A program made the position numbers and the translations under genes. Below are positions 21,087 through 29,445 of a stretch of DNA of 36,944 bases, in pieces. Below the pieces are notes generated by a model. That model was not told the origin of the DNA, did not search any database, and saw only the letters and a list, made by a program, of their open reading frames with translations. How positions within the stretch are numbered: the stretch's first letter is position 1; each line of letters begins with the position of its first letter. Source of the DNA: a virus. The stretch is taken from positions 1-36,944 of the IMG/VR virus record IMGVR_UViG_3300037882_000748. One strand, written 5' to 3'.

Positions 21087-23477
21087 TTAACCCTCGAACG
21101 TAATGCGCTTGGATAATGCTAACACCGTCAACGGTGCTGGCACATCCTGTGTGATTGTCACTTGACCTGTGTCAGTATACCCGCGCCAGCCATGCAAACG
21201 CTTAACACCAGTAAATTGAGGCGGCGCAGCGTCTAGCGGTGAAATACCAATAGGGCCAAATCTCCTAAAGTATAACGATTTATTATTGATTTTGCACGCA
21301 GATGTTTGATACAAGCGCACAATAATTTCGCTAATAGATATTAGCTTGCCCATAATGCTCGCCCCGCCATTACTGCTATTGGTTGGTGCAGCCGATGAGG
21401 GCAAATCTTTCATGATAGGCTGGAACCACAAACCAACTTCTAGCGAGGTGGTAACGGCACGTTCAACGGTAATGCTCCCACCTACAACAGTACGATTTTC
21501 CATAATTGAACCGTCTGCAACAACACGACATTCCTTGCCGTCCAAATGCTCAAGTCCGTAGAATGTTGTGGCAGGTAGTCCCGTGGTGAACTTGGTGGAA
21601 GCATCAAGCAAATATTCCTCGTTATACCTTTCGAGGTAACGCTCAGTAACACCGCTGATTGTACGCTCTACCGTAAAATAAATATCGTTGTAATCCACCC
21701 CACACGCTTTAAATAGCCCGTCCGTAGTCTGACGACAGAATGAGCCAATCGACTGCGAGCGCTGAATTGTAGCAATGGTTGCTTCACCATTACTGCGTAC
21801 CATCACCAGCAACGCACCATCATCCAGCGATGTAGCGCGGCGAAGGTTAAAATCTACAGGGTTTTTGACAATATGGCCTGAGAGCAACGACAAAATGTTA
21901 TTGCCATAGGCTTGCTGAGAGTCATTAAAAATAAACTCTTGCACTGACTGTCCGCCATTTTGGCAATAAAATACTCCGCCCTCTACCTCAAACACCCCAA
22001 GGCCACGGGTTGAACCTATCCGCGACTGCCTTGCCACAGAAACATTGCTTGGCGTAATCGGCTCGTTAAGGGATTGCGGGAAAATAAACTCAGTGCCCGT
22101 GGTAAATACCATTAAGTCACGGCCTGAGTACATATTCGTAATGCGGTTAAGCTGGTCGTTGTCAAGCGTGACGCTCATGCCCTCATCATCAAGACCCGTT
22201 CCTTGGTCGAAATCGTAGTAAATGCCAACTCTCGAACGCCATGTAGTTGTTGGGCGTGACTTGCTGCCACCAATCCACAGCGCGCCCTCGTGGAATGTGC
22301 CGCAAATAGGCCACCCACGCGAGACTGACCATGTAGGCTCATACCCCGTCAACAGTTCCCAGTTTGCCGCTAGAATCGCGTCAGTATTATAAAAGGGAAT
22401 CTCGACAAAAGCATTTACAATAAGCCCAGAAACAATGCTTAAAACCTTAGCGCGCCCACCGTTTCCTTCAATGTATTGATTGATATGGGTCGAGTTAAAC
22501 GTCCCCGATACTGCGGTTATTTTAATCGTGCCCGTGGCCGCCGATGGAGTAATGTTGCCAAAACCAGCAACAGCACCAGTTTGGATGACTTCGGTAAAAG
22601 CATAGGCGGGAATGTTGGCAAACGCCAGCAAGCCCGTAGTCCACGCATCATCCGCACCCGCACGCTGTATAATATAAGTAGGGAAATCCTCGTGGAAAAT
22701 AATAAGCGTATCGGCTGATTGCGTGTAGGTAATATCTAGTAGCCTAGCACTGGTTATCTCAGCAAGGTACAAATCAATCTGTAATACACCATCAAGATAA
22801 ACCGCTAGGTTTTTATCAGTTGCAACCAGTTGATAAGCTTGGTCGCTGCTAAATTCAAAAGTAATATGCCGAGCGCTAGAAAGCGCACCTGAAAGGTATA
22901 AATCCATGCCCGTCAGCGTGGCTTTTGCCGTGCCTAAGTCTGTTGCACCAATACGCACCAACCTAACATAGCGGTAGGAATTGCCAATCCGTCGCGTAAA
23001 ATTCTTGGCTGTGGTTGTTACCGATAGTGCGCCTCCAAGTGTTGCCCATGCCGAAGCATCAGTAGATGCCTGCAAATAAAACTCAGAGCTAGTTCCTGCC
23101 GTGAGGGCAAGGCCGTAGATATACACCACGCCCATTGCTTGCAAGGTCGTTATATCGTACTGCACCACCACATAAGGGTTAGTCGTCGATATGTTCGTTG
23201 TAGTGGTTAGGCTAGTAGCTGGGTTCTGGTCAGTCGCATTGCCCGTTGTTCCCCCATTAGGAGCCGTTACAGTAGGCACCGCAAGTGTAAGCACGCGCAG
23301 GTTCTTATCTATATGCTCTAAGCCTCCACGGCGCTTAAAACCGCCTTGTGGCATGGTCACGATATCCTGAGCTATTTCCATAGCGCCATAATACTGCTCA
23401 ATATCCGAGCGCCCAAGCATCTTAGGGTCTAACTCGCCCTGAGTAAACCGTTGCTGCAAAAGGCGCGAAGTGGTCAT
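21087..23477 (-). CDS. Tail tubular protein B (nozzle) with F5/8-type-C-like insertion
   Basis: This 796-aa protein matches the podoviral nozzle family (T7 gp12). The start MTTSRLLQQRFTQGELDPKMLGRSDIEQYYGAMEIAQDIV and PQGGFKRRGGL are typical; the body is beta-propeller-like. Residues about 68-195 look inserted: a discoidin-like galactose-binding fold (DQNPATS, VVVQYDI, FYLQASTDASAWATLG, YRYVRLVRIGATDLGTA), which could contact glycans. It overlaps tail tube A (ATGA). The core call is strong; the insertion call is moderate. Confidence 0.85.
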   Translation of the reverse strand: MTTSRLLQQRFTQGELDPKMLGRSDIEQYYGAMEIAQDIVTMPQGGFKRRGGLEHIDKNLRVLTLAVPTVTAPNGGTTGNATDQNPATSLTTTTNISTTNPYVVVQYDITTLQAMGVVYIYGLALTAGTSSEFYLQASTDASAWATLGGALSVTTTAKNFTRRIGNSYRYVRLVRIGATDLGTAKATLTGMDLYLSGALSSARHITFEFSSDQAYQLVATDKNLAVYLDGVLQIDLYLAEITSARLLDITYTQSADTLIIFHEDFPTYIIQRAGADDAWTTGLLAFANIPAYAFTEVIQTGAVAGFGNITPSAATGTIKITAVSGTFNSTHINQYIEGNGGRAKVLSIVSGLIVNAFVEIPFYNTDAILAANWELLTGYEPTWSVSRGWPICGTFHEGALWIGGSKSRPTTTWRSRVGIYYDFDQGTGLDDEGMSVTLDNDQLNRITNMYSGRDLMVFTTGTEFIFPQSLNEPITPSNVSVARQSRIGSTRGLGVFEVEGGVFYCQNGGQSVQEFIFNDSQQAYGNNILSLLSGHIVKNPVDFNLRRATSLDDGALLVMVRSNGEATIATIQRSQSIGSFCRQTTDGLFKACGVDYNDIYFTVERTISGVTERYLERYNEEYLLDASTKFTTGLPATTFYGLEHLDGKECRVVADGSIMENRTVVGGSITVERAVTTSLEVGLWFQPIMKDLPSSAAPTNSSNGGASIMGKLISISEIIVRLYQTSACKINNKSLYFRRFGPIGISPLDAAPPQFTGVKRLHGWRGYTDTGQVTITQDVPAPLTVLALSKRITFEG

Positions 23478-24088
23478 GAGAACCGTGCAGTTACAAATGG
23501 AGCATCAAAGATATATTCATTGCGTTTTTGCTTGCTATCCGTCGCAGCAGCTAGGCCGAATAGCCCACCCTTCATATTCCCGCCACCGTAAGCCTTGCCC
23601 GTGTAGTACGAAGCAAGCCCTTCGTTGTGGGTTAAGGCAATAGCAATATGCGCCGCAAACGCATGCACTGCGAATTGAGTAAAGTACGGGGGCCAGTTGC
23701 CTTCAGCCGTGTAAGCCGTGTAATCTGCGTACAATGTAGGATAATTGCTGTAGATACGCCGCGAGCCATCCGAGGCGTAAATGTCGTAATCCTTCACGGG
23801 AGTTACGTTCAACTCACCGCTGCTAAACACCGCCCAAATCAACAGGGCTTCCGAGGGTACAATGTGTGCGTATTGGTATTCGTTAAGTGGGGTTACAGCT
23901 TCTTGGTTAAGCCGCGCTTTTTTTGTGGCAAATGTCCATGGGTAGTTAGCAAACAAGCTGCGGACAAAATCAGGGTAAAGCTGCGTGCAAATATCTGCTT
24001 CATTCGTGCCGTCGCTAAAGCTAGAAATAGGCTCTGCCCGTAGCAGGGTCAGCGCTTGCGAACAGATATCAATGTCACTGCTTGCCAT
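23474..24088 (-). CDS. Tail tubular protein A (T7 gp11-like adaptor)
   Basis: This 204-aa protein matches the T7 gp11/adaptor family: DIDICSQALTLLRAEPISSFSDGTNEADICTQLYPDFVRSLFANYPWTFATKKARL at the N-terminus, and a helical C-terminus (FAVHAFAAHIAIALTHNEGLA). It sits between portal ring and nozzle in the virion. It follows the terminator at 24097-24128 and ends in an ATGA overlap with the nozzle gene. No strong Shine-Dalgarno is seen, so it may depend on read-through. Confidence 0.88.
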   Translation of the reverse strand: MASSDIDICSQALTLLRAEPISSFSDGTNEADICTQLYPDFVRSLFANYPWTFATKKARLNQEAVTPLNEYQYAHIVPSEALLIWAVFSSGELNVTPVKDYDIYASDGSRRIYSNYPTLYADYTAYTAEGNWPPYFTQFAVHAFAAHIAIALTHNEGLASYYTGKAYGGGNMKGGLFGLAAATDSKQKRNEYIFDAPFVTARFS

Positions 24089-24096
24089 ATATCACC

Positions 24097-24128
24097 TATA
24101 AAATGGGCGAGGATTTTACCCCTCGCCC
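24097..24128 (-). terminator. Intrinsic terminator after the capsid unit
   Basis: GGGCGAGG (24105-24112) pairs perfectly with CCTCGCCC (24121-24128) around an 8-nt loop. On the minus strand it is followed by ATTTTAT, a short U-rich tract. It lies between the capsid-unit genes and tail tube A, so capsid expression could exceed tail expression. Partial read-through would be needed for the tail genes. Confidence 0.72.
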
Positions 24129-24153
24129 AAGTTCACCAAACAAGAGGGAAGTA

Positions 24154-24453
24154 TTAGTCAGTATCAGTTACAGTAGCAGCGTTAGCATCCGAAACATCAA
24201 CTACACCAGCAGCATTGCTATTCACAATATGCGAGCCGTAGGTTGAAATCGTGCCACCCGTACCGATAGCAGTCGCCCACGTTACGCGGTCGATGATGTC
24301 ACCAACTTGCAGCAATTTAGCTGCACCGTTAAAGTAAGCCGCCGTATCTACGGTAGCCGCTGCATCCAGCGTCCAGTAGCTCCAACGGGTCGATGCTACA
24401 CCTTTTTTAGCTTGGTCGGTGGTAGGCACCAAATAGTTAATATCAAAAGCCAT
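24154..24453 (-). CDS. Probable head decoration or accessory capsid protein
   Basis: This 99-aa protein is beta-rich: FDINYLVPTTDQAKKGVASTRWSYWTLDAAATVDTAAYF, GDIIDRVTW, GVVDVSDANAATVTDTD. A similar protein is regularly found next to the capsid gene in short-tailed phages. It has AAGGAG upstream, follows the capsid gene by 18 nt and shares its promoter and terminator, which suits a protein needed in capsid-like amounts. The decoration role is inferred from context. Confidence 0.66.
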   Translation of the reverse strand: MAFDINYLVPTTDQAKKGVASTRWSYWTLDAAATVDTAAYFNGAAKLLQVGDIIDRVTWATAIGTGGTISTYGSHIVNSNAAGVVDVSDANAATVTDTD

Positions 24454-24471
24454 TGTCTATACTCCTTTTAA

Positions 24472-25314
24472 TTATGCTTCGTATGCGAGAACGTCGATGA
24501 CGCCATCGGTGTCGATGGTTACTGCGCCAGCCGCGAAGCTCGACGAAATCAGCCACGATTTTTTCTCAGGAATCCAATCAACGGACGACTTGATGCCACC
24601 GTTCATTGCAAGACCAACCGAATCCTTGTGCCAAGCCAAGCAGTTACGCTGGTTAGCAGTTGCAAGCGGCAGGCCACCTTCAGCGCGGGTTTCAATCATG
24701 ATGATTTTGAAGCCGCAGAAAGTATCCAGTTGACCGTTGACAAGCGCGCGAATCGTGTTGAAATCAGCCGAGCCAACTTCAGTCTCACGAAGAGCAGCCA
24801 TCAAAGCATCAGCAGTAACAGCCATGTAGCGGTCACTTGCAGGCACGCCGTTAGCGTTCAACAAAGCGGATGCACGGGTGAACTTCTCAACGTTGAGGCT
24901 GGTGTTAGCACCACCTTCGGTGATAGGTACAGCAGTAGCGAACGAAGAAGCAATCATCGCGTCGATGATAACTTGGTCGAGGCCACGGCCCGTAGCAGCG
25001 CCAGCAACTTTCACCAGTTCCATTTTCTCGTCGAAGCTGATTTTGTCCAAATCTTCAACGTAGCTGTAGTCCGAAGCATCGTAGTCTACGATGGTCGTAG
25101 TGACAGCCGTGTGGATGGTGTTCATTGGCGTTACGTTAGCACCCGGAATACGGAGACTAGCGAGGCCCTTGCCCAATTTAGGGAAAGAAACGGTTTTAGC
25201 ATTAGCGTTAAGACGGGTGCGAACAGTACCCATCAGTTTGTTAGCGCCTTGGTAAGCGTGCTTAACCAAAGGCTCAAATTCTGTGCGGAATTGCACTGAA
25301 GCAGAAGTGGTCAT
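24472..25314 (-). CDS. Major capsid protein
   Basis: This 280-aa protein has an HK97-fold-like layout: an N-terminal arm (MTTSASVQFRTEFEPLVKHAYQGANKLMGTVRTR), an acidic region with DASDYSYVEDLDKISFDEKMELVK, and a C-terminal beta-rich end (SSVDWIPEKKSWLISSSF...). Size, position after scaffold and flanking portal/tail genes fit the T7-like capsid. ATG 25314 is chosen for GGAG 8 nt upstream. It has its own promoter (25421-25449), consistent with high expression. Confidence 0.88.
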   Translation of the reverse strand: MTTSASVQFRTEFEPLVKHAYQGANKLMGTVRTRLNANAKTVSFPKLGKGLASLRIPGANVTPMNTIHTAVTTTIVDYDASDYSYVEDLDKISFDEKMELVKVAGAATGRGLDQVIIDAMIASSFATAVPITEGGANTSLNVEKFTRASALLNANGVPASDRYMAVTADALMAALRETEVGSADFNTIRALVNGQLDTFCGFKIIMIETRAEGGLPLATANQRNCLAWHKDSVGLAMNGGIKSSVDWIPEKKSWLISSSFAAGAVTIDTDGVIDVLAYEA

Positions 25315-25420
25315 GAATGACTCCATAAAGGGTTGAGGTTTTTATCTACATCAACGAGGAGGCCACTTCATGACAGGCTAGAAACCTAGGAAGGCTGCAT
25401 ATCTGCGGGTCGTTATTAGC

Positions 25421-25449
25421 AATATACACAAATCCTATGTGGATTGCAA
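25421..25449 (-). promoter_or_regulatory. Promoter upstream of the major capsid gene
   Basis: On the minus strand: -35 TTGCAA (25449-25444), 17-bp spacer, -10 TATATT (25426-25421). The sequence GCTTGCAATCCAC around the -35 is identical to that in promoter C (33693). The leader to the ATG is long (about 100 nt) and contains no ORF. Confidence 0.65.
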
Positions 25450-25452
25450 GCG

Positions 25453-26238
25453 CTATCTTAGCTTGCTTAATTGCATGCTAATCTGATTATATTTTGCTTC
25501 GTCACGAGCACTTGCTGCTGCTACTAACTGCGATTCCAACTCAGCACGCGAGGCTTGCGTATTTACAAAGTCCTCGCCCACTGGCACGTCCTGAGCATTG
25601 CCCATAGCAGAACGTATGCGGTTCCAAGCGCGAAGCTGGTCGGCATTGGTAATCATGCCCTGCACCACTTTCACATCATCTTCCATCAGCACGCCCTTGG
25701 CTTGCAATTCGCCAACAAACGCTTTTACGTTGGCGGCAATGCGTAAGCCTGAAGGCCCAAGCTTCTCAAGCTCAGAAGCACGGTATGACGCAATTTCCTC
25801 CGCTGTGGGCTCGGCTGGCTGCATCTCGGCAATCTTAGAAAGCACAGGGGCCATGAACTTAGCAAACGCCTCCTTAGGCATACCAGCATCTTTGGCAGCT
25901 TGGCGCGCAGCCTCAAACAATGGGTCGCCATCAGGGACAATGGCTTTAATCTTGTCGTCCATCTCAAAAGCATAATCTTTAATATCCTCAGGCGCGCCGC
26001 CCTCGAACTCACCCTTACTCAGCTTAACGCGAAGACCATCGGCTCGCGCCTTGGCTTGGTTGTATGATTCGTAAATCTTTTCAACGTTAGGGGTTTTCTT
26101 TTCAGCATTCCAAAATTCATCTGGCATACCTTCAGGCTTGCCGTTGGCAAAGATATCGGCTGGCTGCACTGCATCTAGCAATGACTCGCTAGGCGCTTCT
26201 GTGGCTGTGGTTTCTACTGCTGCTGTTTCTTCAGTCAT
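25453..26238 (-). CDS. Scaffolding protein
   Basis: This 261-aa acidic, mostly helical protein directly precedes the major capsid gene in transcription order. It has a low-complexity Thr/Glu/Ala N-terminus (EETAAVETTATEAPSES), a middle resembling T7-like scaffold proteins (FEAARQAAKDAGMPKEAFAKFMAPVL) and a C-terminal helix (AELESQLVAAASARDEAKYNQISMQL) that would bind capsid. GAGGAAACC precedes the ATG. Confidence 0.82.
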   Translation of the reverse strand: MTEETAAVETTATEAPSESLLDAVQPADIFANGKPEGMPDEFWNAEKKTPNVEKIYESYNQAKARADGLRVKLSKGEFEGGAPEDIKDYAFEMDDKIKAIVPDGDPLFEAARQAAKDAGMPKEAFAKFMAPVLSKIAEMQPAEPTAEEIASYRASELEKLGPSGLRIAANVKAFVGELQAKGVLMEDDVKVVQGMITNADQLRAWNRIRSAMGNAQDVPVGEDFVNTQASRAELESQLVAAASARDEAKYNQISMQLSKLR

Positions 26239-26253
26239 GGTTTCCTCGTTTGG

Positions 26254-26580
26254 TTAGAGTTTAGCGTATTCTTCGAGCGTTCCCGCCTTCTTAATTTTTT
26301 CGATTCCTTCTACCATAGCCCGCACTAAGGCATTCTGCCCCTCACGCGCAAAACCGTGTGCAATAGCTTTGTCGTAAGGCAGTGATGCCATCCACGTTGC
26401 TGACTCAAGCGTGTTTTTTTTCAGGAATGCGAGCAATGCTTGGCCAGATTCACTATTAAATACTGTGAAATACAATAAATCTATATCGTATTGCTTGCGC
26501 TTTGCCTCTACAGCAAGCTGTGGGTCTTGTTTTGCTTGGGTGCTAATGTTCCAAGCCAATGGGTTTTCTGTGTAATCCAT
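26254..26580 (-). CDS. Bbp19-like phage protein
   Basis: This 108-aa protein contains FTVFNSESGQALLAFLKKNTLESATW and FAREGQNALVRAMVEGIEKIKKAG, the two blocks of Bbp19-like proteins that sit near scaffold genes in podoviruses. Function is unknown; a head-assembly role is inferred from the conserved position. AGAAGGTAAGC supplies the ribosome site. A TTGCAA box 30 nt upstream is too near to be its promoter. Confidence 0.66.
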   Translation of the reverse strand: MDYTENPLAWNISTQAKQDPQLAVEAKRKQYDIDLLYFTVFNSESGQALLAFLKKNTLESATWMASLPYDKAIAHGFAREGQNALVRAMVEGIEKIKKAGTLEEYAKL

Positions 26581-26619
26581 GCTTACCTTCTACATCTTTT
26601 TTATGTTGATTGCAAGCAA

Positions 26620-26715
26620 TTAGCGTCTGCGCCTACGAATATACATGTAATCGCCTGTAGCATCTAGCATGCCTTCCCAATTCTCACCGTATGCAAACCA
26701 CAGCGCGAGGAGCAT
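26620..26715 (-). CDS. 31-aa ORF ending in five arginines
   Basis: MLLALWFAYGENWEGMLDA is followed by a run ending MYIRRRRR. It sits just after the stop of the propeller gene (TAGCC then ATG), with no strong ribosome site. Short proteins with a terminal arginine run occur between structural genes in other phages. It could be real and translated by coupling, or chance. Confidence 0.48.
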   Translation of the reverse strand: MLLALWFAYGENWEGMLDATGDYMYIRRRRR

Positions 26716-26717
26716 GG

Positions 26718-28160
26718 CTACACCAGAACTTGACGGTTAAGAATCGCGCCCGTGTGCATCAGAGTGTAGAGGAATAGCACCTCAGTCCCGCCATCGTTAT
26801 AGGGCAGAATAAATAGCTTGTTGCCAACAACAACCGCCCCTTGAACTGTGAAGTTTGTTGTGAGGCCAGTGAGAATGTGGCGGGCAACATCAAAAGCAAA
26901 ATAGCGGTTGGTTGATTCTTTGTGGATATAGATGATGCCATCATTGTCAACGTAGCTGCTGCCTGTGGTAAATGTTTCTTGCTGGTTACCATACGTCACG
27001 CCGCTGACCCATGTGTTTGCCGCTATGTCGTAAACGTCTAGCGTCGAGGTAGCACCGCCACGGAAACTGTAAATATAGCGCCCGTTCTGGCGATACAGCG
27101 TTGCGGCTTGGAGATTTGGCACGAGCGTTTCGTTATCCCAGCCCGTTGCGTTATCAATCCAGTTTGCCGAGAGCCCTGCCGCTGCCGCGCCCGCGCGTGC
27201 CGCCGTTGGCGAAAGCGTTGCCCATGTGTCCGTGGATACCGTATAGCGATACATTGTCACGGCGTTGTTGCCGAGAAGGTACATATAATCTCTGTTGCCC
27301 TCGATGCTGTAAACGCTAGTGGCGTCTGGGTTTACCGTCCATGCTGAGCTCACCGTAATCACCGTGCCTGTGTTGCTCGCGATTGTGCGAATCTGGCCGA
27401 CACCTGTGCCCGCAGTGATGCGAATCTGGTTGTTTGCCCACATGTTTGTGCCCCATGCTTTGAGGGCGTTAGTTATCGTGGTTGCCGCGCCCGCTGTGGC
27501 CGTGCCTGTGGCAAATGACTTCGCGCTGCCGATGGTCGAAACAAGCTGGCCATCAGTACCAAATGGAGTTGGAATGCCCGTAACGCTCTTGGCAGTCCAT
27601 GTGTTCGTTGCGCGGTCATAGACGCGGAAACCTACCGCACCAGCTCCACCGCAGAAGAACCACAATGACCCGCTGAATAGTTCAAAAACCGTGGTAGCAT
27701 CAAACGTACCGCCGCTAGTAGTAATTACTGCGTTTGCGCCCAAGGTGTTACTGACAACCGTGCCGTCAAAGCCAACGCCCGTTCCTGAGATTACACGCAA
27801 GCGCATGCCCGCAAGCGAGCGCACGATTGTTTTGTTAGTGGTGATGGAAGATGCACCACCAGCCGTGGAGGTTTGGTTGAACGTGCCACCCATTGCACCT
27901 AGAGCACGAAACTCACCGCACGCGCCCGCGCCAAATGTCCCCGTGATACCCGAGGCTGGTAGCTGAATCCACGAATCTTCGTCACCCTCGTACATGTAGA
28001 TGGTCGCAGCAGCTTGCACATAGAAAGCCTTGGCACCGTTGATAAGGTCGTACTTATCCGACACCAGAAACGAGCCAGCTGCCGTGTTGACGGGTGCGGG
28101 TGTGTTCATTTCCCAGCGTTTAGGGTGCAGAAGCTTGCGAAGATTAACGGTTGTTGTCAT
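26718..28160 (-). CDS. Kelch-like beta-propeller structural protein
   Basis: This 480-aa protein is all beta with propeller-blade patterns: FRVYDRATNTWTAKSVTG, MYRYTVSTDTWATLSP, LDVYDIAANTWVSGV (V/Y-D..(T/A)NTW, a Kelch hallmark). Two inserted segments are paralogous: RVISGTGVGFDGTVVSN and RITAGTGVGQIRTIASN. It lies among head genes and is probably a minor head or decoration protein. AAGGTGACATAGCC precedes the ATG. The fold call is moderate and the virion location is inferred. Confidence 0.72.
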   Translation of the reverse strand: MTTTVNLRKLLHPKRWEMNTPAPVNTAAGSFLVSDKYDLINGAKAFYVQAAATIYMYEGDEDSWIQLPASGITGTFGAGACGEFRALGAMGGTFNQTSTAGGASSITTNKTIVRSLAGMRLRVISGTGVGFDGTVVSNTLGANAVITTSGGTFDATTVFELFSGSLWFFCGGAGAVGFRVYDRATNTWTAKSVTGIPTPFGTDGQLVSTIGSAKSFATGTATAGAATTITNALKAWGTNMWANNQIRITAGTGVGQIRTIASNTGTVITVSSAWTVNPDATSVYSIEGNRDYMYLLGNNAVTMYRYTVSTDTWATLSPTAARAGAAAAGLSANWIDNATGWDNETLVPNLQAATLYRQNGRYIYSFRGGATSTLDVYDIAANTWVSGVTYGNQQETFTTGSSYVDNDGIIYIHKESTNRYFAFDVARHILTGLTTNFTVQGAVVVGNKLFILPYNDGGTEVLFLYTLMHTGAILNRQVLV

Positions 28161-28162
28161 GG

Positions 28163-28561
28163 CTATGTCACCTTGATGTTGTCGTAAATGTGGGCAGGTC
28201 GGTCAAATCCGATATAAGGCAAAGTCTGGCCGCTGATTTGTGTCATGTTGGTCACAGTAGCGTTTGCCACTGTTGCGGTGACAGTGCCACTCACGGGCTG
28301 CGCCACCTCCGAGCCGTTCACCATAATTCTGCCAGTAACATCCATGCGGGATTGTGTGCGCAGCAATGTTTGCGCCACCAACAACAACGTATCCGCAGCT
28401 TCGTGTAGGGCTTGTAACGTAGTGTCTGACGCGGGCGTTACTGTGTCGCCATCTGCGTCAGCCAAGTGAACCGCTTGATACTCTTTGCCGCCAATAAGAT
28501 TAGTCGCGACCTGCTTACCTGTCGAATCTGGGGGGACTTGTACGAATGAGTTGCCAGCCAT
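28163..28561 (-). CDS. Hypothetical structural protein
   Basis: This 132-aa protein starts MAGNSFVQVPPDSTGKQVATN and has a central helix (TTLQALHEAADTLLLVAQTLLRTQSRM). A Val/Thr-rich beta segment follows (GTVTATVANATVTNMTQI) and a final YIGFDRP. The strand content and place between coiled-coil and propeller genes suggest a virion adaptor. AAAGGT precedes the ATG; 2 nt separate it from the next gene. Confidence 0.66.
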   Translation of the reverse strand: MAGNSFVQVPPDSTGKQVATNLIGGKEYQAVHLADADGDTVTPASDTTLQALHEAADTLLLVAQTLLRTQSRMDVTGRIMVNGSEVAQPVSGTVTATVANATVTNMTQISGQTLPYIGFDRPAHIYDNIKVT

Positions 28562-28571
28562 TGCTTAACCT

Positions 28572-29024
28572 TTAGAGTTTAGCCAGTGCGGCCTTTTGCT
28601 TCTCGATAATATCGTTGGCTTTCTTAGCCTTCGCTTCAATCTCTTTTAGTTCAGCCGTGGCTTCTTTAATCTCGGACTCGATTTTGTAAGATTGAGTACG
28701 GATAGCATCAGCTTCATTGCTTGCTAAATTTACAATAACGGCAGCCTCAACCTTAGCTTTCGACACAATGCCAATAGCTTCTTCTTGAGCGCGTGACTTA
28801 AGCAACTTGGCTTCTTCTCTAGCTTCGGCAATAGCACGATGCGCACCATCTACATCGCCCTTGAGCGTAGCCGCTTCGGCCTGCAACTTTGCCACACTTG
28901 CGGTTAATTCTTTCTTATTCGCATCCAAACCCTCAAGCACTGATAGCACTTGCTCGCCGCTCTCAAACGCTTTGTAAAGTTTCAGGCCCTTTTGAATCTC
29001 TTGCTTAACAACCGAAATATCCAT
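28572..29024 (-). CDS. Long coiled-coil protein
   Basis: This 150-aa protein is almost wholly a heptad coiled coil (LDANKKELTASVAKLQAEAATLKGDVDGAHRAIAEAREEAKLLKSRAQEEA...IEKQKAALAKL). It resembles minor structural or assembly proteins near podoviral portals. AAAGGGTTAACATC precedes the ATG. No family is recognised; the coil is the only clear feature. Confidence 0.68.
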   Translation of the reverse strand: MDISVVKQEIQKGLKLYKAFESGEQVLSVLEGLDANKKELTASVAKLQAEAATLKGDVDGAHRAIAEAREEAKLLKSRAQEEAIGIVSKAKVEAAVIVNLASNEADAIRTQSYKIESEIKEATAELKEIEAKAKKANDIIEKQKAALAKL

Positions 29025-29028
29025 GATG

Positions 29029-29394
29029 TTAACCCTTTACAATTAGAATGACGGTGAGCGACGTAGTGCCATCGCCAGCCGTTACAGCGGGGCTAATGTG
29101 CAGCGGATTCTCTAGCAGCTGCTCCATAAACAATGCCGTCTTAGTTACGGCGTTTCCTTGTGGGTCGGTCAGCGGTTGCCAATCCGAAGCAGTTGAAGCC
29201 ACAGGTGCAGCAAGATTAGAACCGCGCATAGTCATCGAACCACCCACACCAAGAGTGCCAAGCATTTGCACCGATTTATCCGCAAATTTGGCAGTCAATA
29301 CAGGTGCACCTTGGTCACCATTTGCTAACACCCACTGATAAGCGCGAACGCCAGTAAGCCCCGTATTAAACGATGTTGGTTGAATGACTGCCAT
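29029..29394 (-). CDS. Beta-rich structural protein, first gene after a promoter
   Basis: This 121-aa protein reads MAVIQPTSFNTGLTGVRAYQWVLANGDQGAPVLTAKFADKSVQMLGTLG and ends TSLTVILIVKG. It is probably a small beta-barrel head protein. AATGGAGTAGAAT before the ATG is a strong ribosome site. It follows a promoter that overlaps the portal stop codon, so it may begin a highly expressed late unit. Confidence 0.68.
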   Translation of the reverse strand: MAVIQPTSFNTGLTGVRAYQWVLANGDQGAPVLTAKFADKSVQMLGTLGVGGSMTMRGSNLAAPVASTASDWQPLTDPQGNAVTKTALFMEQLLENPLHISPAVTAGDGTTSLTVILIVKG

Positions 29395-29416
29395 ATTCTA
29401 CTCCATTATTTTGTGA

Positions 29417-29445
29417 ATTATGCCTTAATTCATAGTATTCGTCAA
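29417..29445 (-). promoter_or_regulatory. Promoter overlapping the portal stop codon
   Basis: On the minus strand: -35 TTGACG (29445-29440), 17-bp spacer, -10 CATAAT (29422-29417). The -35 starts 51 nt before the ATG at 29394, the same spacing as the promoter at 362 to its ATG at 413. The portal TGA stop (29444-29442) lies inside the -35 box. Confidence 0.65.

Noticed and set aside
24628-25299. 223-aa plus-strand ORF opposite the capsid gene
   Set aside because: It is antisense to the major capsid gene, with no ribosome site and no recognisable domain.
26587-26615. TTGCAA-17-TAGAAG as a promoter for the Bbp19-like gene
   Set aside because: The -10 would overlap the ribosome site and transcription would start at about the ATG; it is more likely a chance TTGCAA.
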